DNA of 64,000 nt from Patiria miniata (taxonomy: Eukaryota; Echinodermata; Asteroidea; Valvatida; Asterinidae), in NCBI RefSeq assembly GCF_015706575.1, contig NW_024037072.1, positions 501,001 through 565,000 of the forward strand. The letters run 5' to 3'. The stretch's first letter is position 1, and each line of letters opens with the position of its first letter. Under the pieces are notes generated by a model. The model had not been told where the DNA came from, ran no database searches, and worked only from the letters and a program-made list of their open reading frames with translations. A program made the translations under genes and the position numbers. Shown here in pieces: positions 35,601 through 49,570 of this stretch.

Positions 35601-38600
35601 TATGAAATCAAGACTGTTTTTCTGTAAGGTTCAATCCATGTTTGTTTTTCTCTAGATGAATCCAAAAAGTAGCTTGTCCTAAACATTTGGTGGAAGTGGT
35701 AAGCAGACCCACAATTTTTACAATAATTTGAGTTTTATTGCCCAGGCAACGGTGGAGATTGTTTTTCCCCTCTCTTCTGAATGGACAGGATATTGTTTAG
35801 AATATAAGCCAACAAAACCAACTCTGGATTCTCATCTTTTTCCACATTCTGATTCATAGGATGTGGGTTTATAACCACAGTTTGCCTAGAGTAACAGATT
35901 AATAGAGTAATGAAATCGTATCAATGTTTAGTAGACATTAAGTCCTGCAGTCTAGGGAGACATGCCATACATGTACCCATGTGTGATGGATCGTTGCTGA
36001 TGCTAGAGTAATGATTTCATTTTAAGATAACGTTACCAGCATCAGTCTCATCTTTCATGAGCAAAGTTAGTCAGAGATGCAGCTGGTGTCTGATTTCTCG
36101 AGTTATTCAGTACATTGACCCTAACCAGTAGACCTCCTTGGTTTTTTGGGGGTTTTTTTTGGGGGGGGGGGGGCTGTAGAAAGCTTTGCTTTGAGTCCTT
36201 CAAAATTCAGCGCTGCTGAAAAAGGATACCAATAATTTGAAATTAGTTATTGTATCTTGTGGTGTCCAACAGTCCTGGATCTATTAAAATACTAATAAAA
36301 CCAAGTGTCAAGATTTTGCTGGATGTTGTTCTTGTGTTTCATTCACTTCACAAACTTGGGACTTAATCTTTTCCATCTTGCTTCAATGAAAGTTGTTTTC
36401 TGAAGTGAAGACAGACAATAATGTGCAGAGTTTCTGTCAATTTATTTTATGTGGGTGGTAAGTGCCATTGCATTCACCATTTTGGGTCCATTCTTGGGAC
36501 GCCTCATGTCACAATTTTCTACAACGTTTAAAGTGACAACTGCACTGAGGAAGCCAGTCACCTACTGTGTCATTTCCTAGAGGGTAATATCATGAACGTT
36601 AACTGTTTCCTTTCACCACAGTGTCTGTTAGAGGGAAGCAGGTCACCAGGATTCCTGTTTTTTAGTTTATGGTTGTTGGTAACATCTGAGGTGGAAGTGG
36701 AATGGTGTGGTACCGGTATATAGATTATTTGTCCTCTATTGGGATGCCATAAACATTATCAATATTCATTATAATCAGTAAAAGTGTGTCTGGAGTTCAT
36801 TTAAACTTGCCCCAAAAATGGAGTTTTGTGTTGCTGGGGGAACCATATTAATGAAAATTTACTGGTGAAAATGGGGGAACTGATAAAATTAATAGATCTC
36901 ACATGAGGAAATACAAAAATGTTTCTAATTTTCACAGAAAATGTTGGGGATTGTGTAGGCCATTTTGAAATTAAAGTAAGGTGATTGTAATGGTGGATAC
37001 TATACTTTAATGTCACAATTCATTGAATTTCATTTTGTATTGTTGGTTTTTTTTTCAGTTTTGTGGAAAACATTCTTTAATTAATTAAAGCAGGAAATAA
37101 CTTGTCTCCAATGTCTATTGCTAATGTGCTCTCTTGACCAATCTGCACTGATTTTAATTCTTTTTACACCAGACATTTATAATTAGCTTGTATGTATACA
37201 TGTGTAAACACTTCCCCTGTGGACACGTGAGTGGTCGGTGTGACCTAGAAACAGGAATTTCCTTTTTCCTGTGAAAACATTTCAGCCTGTTACTAGTTTC
37301 TCTTGTCTATCATACATGTACTAATATACATAAAAAGTACGTGTGCCTGTATATCGGTGATCATTCTGCGAAAGCGAAAGAGGTGGTCGTACAAGATACA
37401 TGTCTATTCTTGTTGTTGGATTCATACATGGATATTAAATTTGTGTATGTAGATGTAATACATGTGGAAACAATCATGGATGTTAGTTGGATGGCTGGCC
37501 GTAACCACAGGAAGCAGCTTCGGTACACTGGATATTTTGCTATTGGACGCACTGATCCTTTATCACGTTTTGGGAAAAAAAGTTTTTTTAACTACTGAGT
37601 GCTTAAATTCACATGGCAAGGAGACTCTTGTGGAATCATCTTCCAGCTGATGAGACACATGTTGGTGTCCAAACTTGCAATCTCCTGTGGCCATGTGAAT
37701 TTGTGTCCGTGTTGATCTGGCGATAACTGGTGCCCTGCATATTGCCATACTCAAAGTGGATTATACAAGAGGGAACCAGCAATGCTCATGGATTGTCACC
37801 GGGGAAAATCATGCTATCTACGATGACAAATATCATTGTCAACAAACTTTGTCTGAATAGTGGACTGACAAAAATTTATATCAAAAGATTTGGAAAGCAA
37901 GAGATATTACAGAATGATGCATCGGTCTAGAAAATGGCAAAATGAATGAGCTTTGAGTTATAAGACAGATTTTACTCAATTCGCCACTGAGCTACCACGT
38001 TACTTGCTCTACTGGAAAATTATTGATGAACGAACAGTTTGAGCGCTACTTGTTGGAGTTGAATTACCTTGGAGAGAAAAGAACAGCGAAAAAAACTGTT
38101 CATTCGAGACTGCCAAGCTGGAATACTTCAGTCTTGTCTCTACCGTCCGTTTGTCCATGATTGTCAAGGAGTGACTGAACTTCCCCAAAGGATGGAGCTA
38201 GTCGTCAGTCCGGTGGGTGTCATCTTGCGCAGTCCGGAAAGAGGCAATGGAAGCCGACTGTATCCCAAAGGAATGCGGCCGGATTCTATGGATCTCAGCC
38301 GCAGGCGCTTAAAACTTAGCACCAGCACTGGAAGGTATAGTACCTTGTTGAGATAGCGCCCTCTGTTGAGACTATGTAGAGAGCACCGGGCAGAAATATG
38401 CTGGTTTTTTTTTAGGGCTATGTAACAACAAATTTACCATAAATGTTACCATAAATGCCAAAAAGTAACATCTTGAACAGGTTCTGGTGAACTTCTTCAC
38501 CATTTGTCTAGTTCCATCGGTGGACAAGAAATTTTATTGTCCACAATGAGAACAATTTTTATGTTAAAGAGTACAAGTGAAGAACATTATGAGCACATTT

Positions 38601-38605
38601 TCTGA

Positions 38606-39091
38606 AAGGTAATTCACAGCATTTGCAAACAACAACAAAAAATTACCAAATTATTATGAAATAAATTACTTGACTGTAAACAAATAATAGTCTCAAGCAT
38701 CTTGCGAAATCATGGCACCAGGTGTGCTGTCATTTTCAACAAAAGTGCAATGTTTGTATCAATTTCCAACGATGGTCGCCTGACCCTCAATTTCCTAAAT
38801 TTAGTTAGTCCACATTTTGTTTGCAATCGGTTACACATCCGTGAACGGGTCCAAGCCAGCTAGTCTACTAGTTTCCTGACCTGACAATTCCCCCGACTTT
38901 TATCAATTGCTCTATTTCATCTGAAGTAGGGTCAGGGAAGCAAACTACAAGAACAGCATTGTTTTCTTGGTTTTCCAGCATCTATGAACACAAAACTTTA
39001 AACAGGTCAGTGTAACAATATTTGCTTTAAAATACAAACCCCCAAATCCATCCATTTCTGAAAATACAGCAACAGCAAATGTTTATTACCT
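38606..39091 (+). mobile_element. TTAA-flanked MITE, family 1, diverged copy 3
   Basis: Its order of motifs is the same as in the 7077 copy: CATTTGCAAAC near the left, ATCATGGCACCAGGTGTGCTG, a central CCAACGATGGTCG, GGGTCAGGGAAGCAAACTAC, and AGCAACAGCAAATG near the right. It has many substitutions. TTAA is kept on the right (39092-39095) but changed to CTGA on the left. The central palindrome has largely decayed. Confidence 0.75.
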
Positions 39092-41720
39092 TTAATAATC
39101 CTTTCAAACTGTTTCTTGTTTGGTTTCCAATTTTATTGTTCGTATCTTTGTGGGAGGGGTCCTAAAATAATCCAGACTCTCATAATGGTTATTTGCTCTG
39201 TACATCAACTTGAGGGCGCTCTTTGGTGCTACACATGCCAGCCAAACTTGATGAATAAGTCCAAACTAATTTACATGTAGATTTGTGATAAATTCAAGTC
39301 TGGTATTAAAACGTGACCTTTATTCACGAAACTGGGAAATGACAAAATGCCAGTTGCCTTGAAATACGTACTCTTCAGACTGTTTTCTTTCTATCCTGGC
39401 ATTTTGTCAGTGCATCAGAAGGAAGTGACGGGCAGAAAAACCTGTCAGTAATCTGTAGTGACATCTTGGTGACCCCACCTCAGCGCTTACAAATTATCCA
39501 TCCATAAATCTGCCCCATCATTTTTTTGTAATTGCAAAATAATACTACCTAACCTCTTCAGCAGATGTAAGTTGACACCTCAAGTGTTTGATGACAAGTT
39601 TGCGTTCACACCGTTGCATTTGGTTCATCATGCCACTTCTTCCATTAACTGTCTCTTGGCACATTCCCAACTATTTCTACAAAGTGTTGTTAGTGTTCTT
39701 ATCATTTGGAATTTTAAAACTTGTTTGGTCTTGGACAAATATGTTGGGACAGAGGTACAAAATAAAACCCTCTTAAATTTCTTTGTTTGCTGTTTATTTA
39801 GCAACTAGAATTCCCCTAAAAGAAAAAAATACTACAAGATTCCTCTCGATTAATTGCATTTGTAGAATCCAGTACCAAATTCACTGTATAACAACAAATT
39901 CCCATACTTTTAACTCTCATGTTTTAATTACATTGTATTTTACCATTATAATTGTTTTTAGGATTTTCTAATAGGTAAAAACTTGGGAAATGCTGGTCCC
40001 CACAAAAGTGCAGTAATATGTGGGCTTCTGAGGAAATTTTTTTTTGGGGGGGAGTTAAAATTTATAATGTAATAAACAATGTAATTGAGCATCCTTTGTT
40101 TATCAGTCACATGACTAATGATTTGATCCTGGTAATTGCGTTGTAGGTCAGCACAAGATGAGTAAACGAGCTTATTCCTGCCTGGTCCTCTGCACACTGG
40201 TTCCCTTCAGAACTAGACCACTGCACTGGCTAGTTGTGGCTAAGCTTTCACGAAAAGTCCCTGCTTGAGACTGCATGGAGAATGAGTACAGTGAAGTACT
40301 TATATTTGATTGAGGATGAGTTTGACTGGAACATTGTGTGCAGTAAATCCTCATGAGCATTCAAGCCTTACCCTTGTGTGCCATTCATATCCGAGGGATA
40401 ACATTGAAGATCTTCCAAGTCACAAATCATTTTTTTTTTATTTCTCTGTGGCTGTTACCACTCATCTGCATCCAGACAGATACATGTAGATGTCTGTCAG
40501 CATCTTCATTGGACCTTATTACATCCAGGGTCAACCTTCTCCCCCCCCCCTCCTCCTCCTCAAGCCTGAAGCACTGATCAGGAACTATGCAGTCATGTCA
40601 GTATCTCCCATATATGGTGGACCCCAGTTGAGTATACGGCGGCCTGCTTCCAGTGAGCATTCTCCAACAGTTACCGTTGCTGCAAATTTTCATCAAGTTT
40701 TTTCTTTTTTTTATCTTAATTTTTTTTGCTTTTGGTTTTGCCTGGCCGAGCCCAGGTTATATTGCCAGTCTAGATTTTTGGATGGCATCAATTTGTGAGG
40801 AATGATGGCGGAAACAGCTGTCCACAAATCAAGGTAGGAAGTTATTATGAGATAGATTCCAAGCCATTATCCTCATCTTGGTTCTATTTGAAGATGGTCG
40901 TGGGGATAGATTGGTTTCCCCTATCACACTGTTGATTGTTTTCCAGTCTGGACATGGTATTTCCTTTGGGGGCGGTGCCATTGACATAGCGGAATCCGGG
41001 CAGATTTCTTTGGGATTCTGGGAGGATAGGAGTTTGCTTTGGCAGGGTGAGCTAGGCTTAATTACCGTGTCACGTTACAGTGCACCAAATCACACAAGTT
41101 CACTTGCCTGCCCGAGTCAGCTTGGATAGTGATTGCGGAATCATTTGTAGCCCTTGAGAAATCGTTGAGGAAGAGTGGCGTGTGTTTTGCCGAAGTATAC
41201 TGAATGGTCTGTCTCGTGAAGAGTTTAGCAAGACATTTTGAAACGAACCTGTTGCCAACTCTTTTTTTCTTTTTCCTTCCCCAGTGCCTCATGGAGAATA
41301 TGTAACGTTCAGCAGCTATATTGAAGTTACTAGTTCCCAAAAATATTGCCGAAAGGTGAAATCTTTAAAAATCTAATAATATTTGATTCATTTAATAACG
41401 GAAGCAAGGAGGCAAGAAACTTGACACTGTCAAGATAGCTGTCAAGAAATCTAAGACGTGTTTTTTTTTAACTGTTCAGCATTTTTCCCAGACTTTGAAG
41501 TTTTAGATGAGTTGGTGAATTTCTGCTCGATTGATTAGGATGAGTTGTAATGATTTTTTTCTCCTTCTGTCGATGGTAATTTCAGATGGGAGGGTTTTAA
41601 AGTTGGTTCTAATGATAATCAAATGAAGAGCGCATTTTTACAAGGTTTCAGTGCCCGTTTAAACCAAAAACAGAGAAACAATTGGGAAACATTTCTGTCA
41701 CAACCATATTTTGAGGGGGG

Positions 41721-41794
41721 GGGCTTGGTGGGTTCTCTTAATAGAAAATGTTTTAATGGGCTTGGTGGGTTCTCTTAATAGAAAATGTTTTAAT
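41721..41794 (+). repeat. Perfect 37-bp tandem duplication
   Basis: A unit starting GGGCTTGGTGGGTTCTCTTA occurs twice head to tail with no difference, following a poly-G run. Full identity implies a recent event or an assembly artefact. Confidence 0.85.
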
Positions 41795-44700
41795 AACATG
41801 ACAAGTATTTAAATTCACTTTAGAGGAAAGAAAAATTGAAATACGCAACTGCACTTTGTTGATCACAAAAGGAATGAAAGGCAGTTTAAATACAGTACAC
41901 CAAATATTGTCATCTTTCATAACACTTTCCTCAATATTCAGTCAATGACTTATCCTGATTTTCTGTTTAAATTGGAATAGCTTTCACAGAAAAGTTTTTT
42001 TTTTATGTACCAGGTACCAAATTTAAAAAACAACAACAACAACAACAAGAGAGTTTTTACCAAGAGAAGATTGTTTATGACATTTAAACAAAGACGATCT
42101 ACTTCCCCAAGTGGCTGAATGTAATGGTTAAATTATAGACCACACGGAAATAGAAACACAAACGATGTTGTTTTTCACTATTATGTAAACATTGACATTT
42201 TTAAAATGACATACCCAAATCCTTTGTCCTTTATTAGAACAAAACCAAATCCCTCTGCTTTCACATGCCATAAAATTGTCAGGTCAATGTTTTAAAGCTT
42301 CCTTAAACAAAGGTCTGTGCTTAAACAGAGGTCTTTGTTTTTGTTATATCATGTAACAATCATGCAAGTCAATGGGGCCACATGTCCAAAAAAAAGCTCC
42401 AATCTTCACAAATGAGCCGCCTTTCCATGAGCACGTTTTCAGTCCCTTTTATCTCCACTTTATATTCATGATTTTATATAAACAATACACTTAGTTTAAA
42501 AAAACACAAAACAAATTTAAAATATGCTCATGAAAATGCACCTTTGCCCTTTCATTTGTTAAATAATCGTTTTCAACTTTTAATCTTTCATCTATTCTAC
42601 AAACATAGAATCAAGTGCCAAAAGTGTCCAAAACTGTTATTTAACACAATTGGCAGAGTCTGTGCCAACAGTAAGTTTCTCAACAACAAGCTGATATATT
42701 CTAAATATATCTTTGAAAATGTTGGCTTTCAGTGAAGTTGCCAGTGGAAAGTTACAACATCCTGAGCTCATAACCCTCATCAACACCAACTAAGTCAAAA
42801 ATGTAATTGACTCAATAATATAAGTACATTTACAATCCAAATCATGACATGCATACTTTGCACTTGTTCTGTGACTAAAATCTCACATACATTGTAGATT
42901 CCAATTTAACAGAAGTCACCAAAAGTGTTTCTATATTGTTAAAATGCAGTGGCTTCTAGTCTAGGAGTTGATGAATTTTATTAACAATTAAAAACTATTG
43001 AAAATCACAGGTTTTTAACTTGCTGAAATGTAAATGTTTAAACGTACAATTTCACTTGTTTTGGTGTTGCTGTAAGTAGGCAGCATTAGTTACTAGTTGA
43101 TTTTATAACATTACATTTATCATAGTTTTCTCTGCATCATTCCATCATTCACCCAATTCTGAGAAGATTCCAGATATTTCAAAACATTTTTTTTTCACCA
43201 CACATGCCTCCCAGCCTTCAAATGTTTGTTTTTCTATCACCCAAACTTCCTCAATTATTCAGGCATTTCTTGTTTGAGTGCAGGAAAAGCAAACTTTAAT
43301 TTCCTTTCCAGCGGTTAATATGTCACAGATTAATCCGAGTTTATGATGGAGAAATCAAGTAGAATGTCTTGGTCTGACTTTATGTTGTTTGGAGTTTCTT
43401 TAACAGTCTGGAAACTAATGGTTGTCATTGGATTTCTAACCATAACTACGCAGGGAAACTGTGTGGTTTCAATTCCACTACATTTTCAGATGGAACAATA
43501 GAAGTCCATGTAAACTTGCTGTAGTCATGTTGCCTTGTGAAAGTGAATTTCAAAATGATGTACTCTGTTATTTTATTCAAAGTCATGTCCTTGGCAGAAT
43601 ACCCAGGAAGTATTCCTACTTTCACATTCAATGCTTGTCATGCATCTGATCGCTTGTAATTCAGTAACGCTTGTCATGTTTGGCTCAGCGGTTGCTTAAT
43701 TTGCCTTCCTGTGGACAGCAATGTCTGAAATGCCAGGGATTGTGATGGTAAAGTTCAACCAACACCGTCAGCTGTGTGACACAAGCAATATGTGGTCCAC
43801 CCCCACACCCCCCCCCCCTTCCCTTGGTGAACTGCTCACACTGCTGTACTGTCTGAAATGACAATAATTTGTCATTGGGAGCTAGACATGATGTGCAGTG
43901 GACCTCTTGCAAAGCAGGGGGGGGGGGAGTTGTGTGCACCCCAAGGGTTTCCCATTTCCATAGCAACACACTCTGTCATGGCAAGAGTACATTGTAATTC
44001 AATTTTGTCACTCATGAAAAAATGATCTTGTCAGCAGATTATGAACGTGTCAGCAAACAAGTTAAATGTACATGTATGATGTAAACGAGTTGGTCCAATG
44101 TCTGGAGTCAGCGCACCCCCCCCCCACCCCATTTCAGATCATGCCTATAAGTCCTGTTTTTTTAGCAATTGAAAAAAATACCTTTGAACTGGTATTAATG
44201 CCCTTCCCGACGCAAAGCTATCAGCTTCCCAAAAGCACTCTCAAGTTTCTTTTCCATGGGCACATCCCGTCAGTAACCCTTGTTAATTCTTTCCTTCATT
44301 TTTGTTTTTACTTTAAGTGACTTGTTGATAAAAAGAAATACTTCATTGCTATAAACTGACAGCTGTCAAGCCAGAGTTTGCATCGCCTTGACACTTATGA
44401 TGGATGAACATGCCAACCTGGTTCATACAATTACATGCTCTAGTGCTAGTTGCAACACTAAACTATGACCAGAGTATACAAAGGTCCTGGTTCAGGCTTA
44501 AAGTTGCTCTGCAATGCCCTTCAATAAAAATTTTTTTTTTTATATTTCACAACATTTAAATTTGCTTGAACCAAATCCCCTCCGTTTTTCCTTTGTTGGC
44601 CACAACCCTCTGGGAGAAAAAGGCTTTTAGTTTTGGTTGATTTTGAACCTCTAATGCACACAAACATCCCCCAAATGGGCTGCACGTTATTCAAAATTTG

Positions 44701-45728
44701 GGAATTAATTATTCTGTAACGAAATGTGGGAGATTGTTTTAGTTCCAAATTTCAGTTAAAAGTGAACAACCATACTTTTGCCTGGAAAATAGAAATTTAC
44801 AAAAGTCTATTTTGAGGATGATGGGGAGGACAACTTTAAAGAACCCAAACTCTGAAACTAACTTTCTTTGCCACTTGCTGTGATCCTGCTGAAAACATAT
44901 CAGTACCCTACAGTGGACAGGTCTTGTTTGAAAGACCGTTTCCTGTCAGTTTGTAAGATTCTGTTGGACTCAGGAAGCTTCAGACTTTGCTGTTGATGGA
45001 TCTGTTGGACTCCAACGTTGAACTATTTTTGTTGACCTTTTATTTTTCTTTGGGTTGGCTTCACCCACTAATTTCTGATTCTGGATTGCCAATCTTCAGT
45101 GATATGGAATTAAATTGAAATCAGTTTGATTGACACTTACGGTACATATGTTTGTACCGGTACTTCACTGTGTTAGGATTCTGTAGCTAACATTCATCAG
45201 GGTGTTCATTTCAACATGAAGAGGTTTTTAATGCGTAGCATTCAAAGCCTGATAGATATACATTGTACATCCACTTACAAAACTTGAAAATAATACAAAC
45301 ATTGATTGACAAAGTTTCATTCAAAAGAAACAATGATTTATTTCACTTTAGCTGCTGATCAGGATGTTTACAAACTTGCCACAGAGAGGCCATGTGATTT
45401 GTTTTCAAATCATTTGAATTTGAACTCAGCAACTTCCCAAAACGTATACTATACACTGATGCAGGAAGATGAAGTGAACGTTGTAATATAATATAGCTCT
45501 ATGACATTCAGATGTGAGAGTGATCGTAAGTTCATTGACGTATGGTACTCAGTGTGTAATCAGTTATTGCATCAAGATTAGATTAGGAGGCATAATTGTC
45601 AGATACATTGACGCATGTGTTTGCTTTTCATTTGACATGCGTCATTAATTTTGGAGAGTTAGCCGGTGCGATTAATCTGACAAACATTCAATATTCCTTG
45701 ATGCAAAAAAAAAATAGTTTAGTTTTAA

Positions 45729-46210
45729 AGGTAATATACAACATTTGCTTTTGCTGTACTTTTCGGAAATGATGGATTTGAGGGTTTATAGCAAATATTG
45801 TACCTGTTTAAAGTTTTGTGTTCATAAATGCTGGAAAAACCAAGAAAAAAAGCTGTTCTTGTAGTCTGGTTCCCCGACCCTACTTCAGAGGAAACGGAGC
45901 AATTTATAGACGCCGGGAACCAGTCTAGCTGGCTTGCACCTGTACCGTTCACAGATGTGTAATCGATTGCCAACAAACTGTTGACAAAACTAAATTTGGT
46001 AAATTGGGATTTTGAAAAAAGTCGGGTTTTTTCCGAATGATGGTCGGCCCACCATCGTTGGAAATGGATACAAAAATGTCACTTTTCTTGAAATTGACAA
46101 CACATCAGCTGCCATGATTTCACAGGGTGCTTGAGACTATTATTCACTTACAGTCAAATAAGATATTTCTTAATAATTTGGTAGTTTTGTTTTTTTGATG
46201 TGTGCAAATG
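45729..46210 (-). mobile_element. TTAA-flanked MITE, family 1, diverged copy 4 (inverted)
   Basis: It starts TTAAAGGTAATATACAACATTTGC, with TTAA at 45725-45728, and is inverted relative to the 7077 copy. The GGTTCCCCGACCC and GGGAACCAGTCTAGC pair and a central near-palindrome GATGGTCGGCCCACCATC are present. The right end is eroded, so that boundary is approximate. Confidence 0.7.
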
Positions 46211-47818
46211 AGTTTATTTTATAGTACAGAAAGATTTATTTGCAAAGCATTCAACGTTTATTAATGCAGCACTTTATGTGAATGTTTGCATCAATTTATT
46301 TTTTAATGAGATCTCTCACTTGTGATTGGTCATTTATTAAATTTCTGGTGTCTAACAGTTGTTGCCTGCTAAGTGGCCAAATGATGATGATAATGACATC
46401 TGTCATTTATTTCACTTTGTTTCCTGGACTTACATTTTTGGAGGCTGTGGTTCACTTTTGATATTTCCTTGTTCATTACTGTTTTTCTAAATAAAAATGT
46501 TTACAACCAATGAGTCTAAAGAATCTCAATAAAAGCTCACTATAGACCACAGCAAACTTGTTTACAGATTTAAATATTGAGGAAAAAAGCTGTCTTGATG
46601 CTGCATGTACCAGTATATTACTTTAAATATGCTTGAGTTTGAAAATACTGATGTGTTACAACAGCATTTTGAACACTACAATTTTGAGGAAAACATGGAA
46701 AAAACAATTGGCTCGTCGGCAACTGACAGGCATGACGTCAAAAGTGACTATATCTCGAAGCATGTCCACTGTCATTCCTTTGTAATTTCTCCAGCTTTTA
46801 GTTTGGGTCACCCAAACTGTGATCATTTTCTCTTTCTTAGCTTCGTTTTCTATCCCTTCTTTGTATAGCCCTCACCTTGAGTGGCCCTTAAATAGTACCT
46901 TGCGATTTGCAACTCTCATACCAAACACAAGAATTACCACCATCAAAAACAAACATGAATGCTATGCAGTGTGCATCCCCGGACCCCACGGGTCTGACAG
47001 AAATATGACCTTGAAAGAATGATGCTCAGACATCCCAAGTATCCGTCTCCCGGACCGCATCCAAGATTTCCCGCATCCAAGACTTCCGGCCCACATAGAG
47101 AACCAAAACCGCAGACCAATCCAAAGATCCCCCCCCCCAACCTCCCTTCACTGACTCCCTATGTATTCCTCCATGCCAATTGATTGATAGCAAGCAGTCA
47201 AGGTGAGCTAGATTACTACCAAGATTGGCGGCCGGATCTTCATACTTAAACCATCAACTAGCACCGCCTCTTGACAAATGGGGATGCTTGCTGATTGACA
47301 AAATTTGTAGGGAGAATTATGTCTCCACCTTCCACCCCTAACCCTAAGATGCCAGGAGTGATGTACATGTACATGTAGGAGATTGTCACGCTCATCTGTT
47401 CCGGTACTTACTTGTGCAATCCTTGGTTTAACTTTTCCCACCAGCTTGACTGGCTGTGACCAGAGATAAATAGGATACTATCACAGACATTACAACACAA
47501 AAAGTGCTTTGATATATTTTAATTACCACCATCATCAGACAGCGTCGTCTTCGGCAAACCGGTCACGTTTATCGACATAATGAGCCAGCTAGTCAAGTTC
47601 TCCTCTGGAATCCTGAAGCCCCTCAACGAAAAGGTTGTCCCAACATGACCCTGAAAACATCCATCGAGCTAGAAACTGGTCTGAGTTGTCCATCTCTTTC
47701 CAACACTATGCTTGACAGGGACAGTTGGGCCCAACTCATCAAGTCATCATGAAAATGAATGAATGAAGAAGAATGGAGCTTCTATTAGAGCTGCAAATAA
47801 AACCAGTGCACTCATCAA

Positions 47819-48084
47819 ATGGGCTCCGCGCACAAGTACCCCCTCAACGGTCAAAAAGAGAGTGTTGAGGGAGACCACTGGGAGAGACATTCAAACACAT
47901 TGCCCAAGATGCATGATGCTCACACGAAGACGCCATGTGTTTGTGCACATTCAAAATATAATTAGACGTGCTTTACTTCGAACTATACGCGCGCCGCAAC
48001 CAGTCTGCGCATGCAGTGTGTTCCATCGAGAGGCTCTCGAAAGTGGTGAATAAGCGCCCTCTCTTGTTTGCGCACGGAGCCCAT
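47819..48084. mobile_element. TGGGCTC MITE, copy 2
   Basis: The ends are ATGGGCTCCGCGCACAAG and the inverse of GCGCACGGAGCCCAT. It shares with the copy at 13320-13655 the ACAAGTACCCCCTCAACGG block after the left end and AAGCGCCCTCTC before the right end, but is 70 bp shorter. Right flank is TA; left flank is AA, so one TA may have mutated. Confidence 0.75.
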
Positions 48085-49254
48085 AAACTGTTCAGCTCAA
48101 TTTTTGTTTGGAGTGAAAGTTAGAATTGGTGGCTTGATATGCTTATATGAAGACCACAAATGTTTCTACCATTCAATAAAATTCACCTTCAAAATCACAG
48201 TAACCAGTCGAGCTTAAAAGTCAATCATTGAAATTAAATATAACTTCCTATAATTGCTCATTTGTCGTTTATTACATGTTAAGAAGACAGAGATTTGAAA
48301 GTTAAATCTTAGAATTATATAAATATGATCACGTCATTTTAGTCTTTAATTTGAAAATTCAAAAATTCTGTCTCAATCCCTTTTTCCCCTGTTGATACAA
48401 GACTTAGCCATGACACTCAACTCTTAAAATCCCAACACAAAGTTCTTTGGCTTTTTAATAATAAAAAAAAAATACAAATCTTTGCCCCACAAAGCCCTGT
48501 GCCTGGCTCTAAAGCTAGAAAGTCTTGACAGACCAAAAGAAAATGAACATCAGGTCGTAACCAAATATCAAGACATCGAAATAAACTCTGGGCTCGGATG
48601 GGACAACAAATGCCTCCTTCAACCTGGTAAATTGGCCAGGTGCTTGTGTGACATTTTTCTATTAAAATGCACCACCTCCAGATTACCATCCACATCTTCA
48701 GTTTCTCGATCATAACACATTACAAGAAATTCTTTCTGGTTAGAAGAAAATCCGGAGCATCTTACCAGAGAGACCTCTTGATATTACCCCGCAGGTGTAT
48801 GTGTTGCATTGGGCAACGGTAACTGGGCCAGAAAATTGAAATGCCTGAAATGTTTCTCCGGTGCGGTCCTTGAATGTGCACGGAACTAGAACGCAACATG
48901 ACTGCTATTAGCTATCCAACATAAAGTGTGCCATGTACCGGTAGGTAGATGGTCCGTGGGTAGATGGACCGGAATGTGGCTGACTCTCTGAGGGAAGTGC
49001 CCGTGGATTTTGCCCGTGATTTGCAGCTTTGAAAAAGCAAAATCTTGTAATCCACACAGCGTCACTGTCAACATGATTATTTGACCTATGATTTTGCACA
49101 CCTGGGATCGACTGTTTGATATGTTGACATTTTGGTAGCTAGAATTATGTTTACTGGATGAATGTATAGGCAAAAAGTGTTGACAAGGAAAACTTAAGGG
49201 GGTGTAAGACCAATATACTTTGGATTAGGATGCTTGCACAGGCATGCATCCTAC

Positions 49255-49570
49255 ATGTAGCTACATCTAAACTCTACCTCTGTCGACTATCCCTAAACCC
49301 TGAACTCCTAGCCCCTTACCCCTAACCTCTGAACCCTACCTATCACCCGCTTATCATCCCCCCTATATTCAACCCATCTCTCACCCATATACACCCGTCC
49401 CTAATTTACCAACCGTCCCTTTACCCCTAACCAACCAAACCACCTCCAAACCGTCCGTCTTGATCCATCAATTATTTAACCCCATCCTTTCAATCTCATA
49501 AACCCTGTTCCTTCCCAAGCCACCAGTTCCTATCGAACCCATTTGATTGCCCTCACCAACTCATCTACAT
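49255..49570 (+). repeat. C/A/T-rich, G-poor low-complexity tract
   Basis: Short irregular CCCTAA-, CCCTACC- and ACCCAT-like words with almost no G for about 300 bp. It is not a regular telomeric array. A similar G-poor tract lies at 9945-10160. Confidence 0.6.

Noticed and set aside
49280..49345. Telomere-like CCCTAA words
   Set aside because: Irregular, mixed with CCCTGAAC, CCTACC and other words, so no interstitial telomere array can be claimed.
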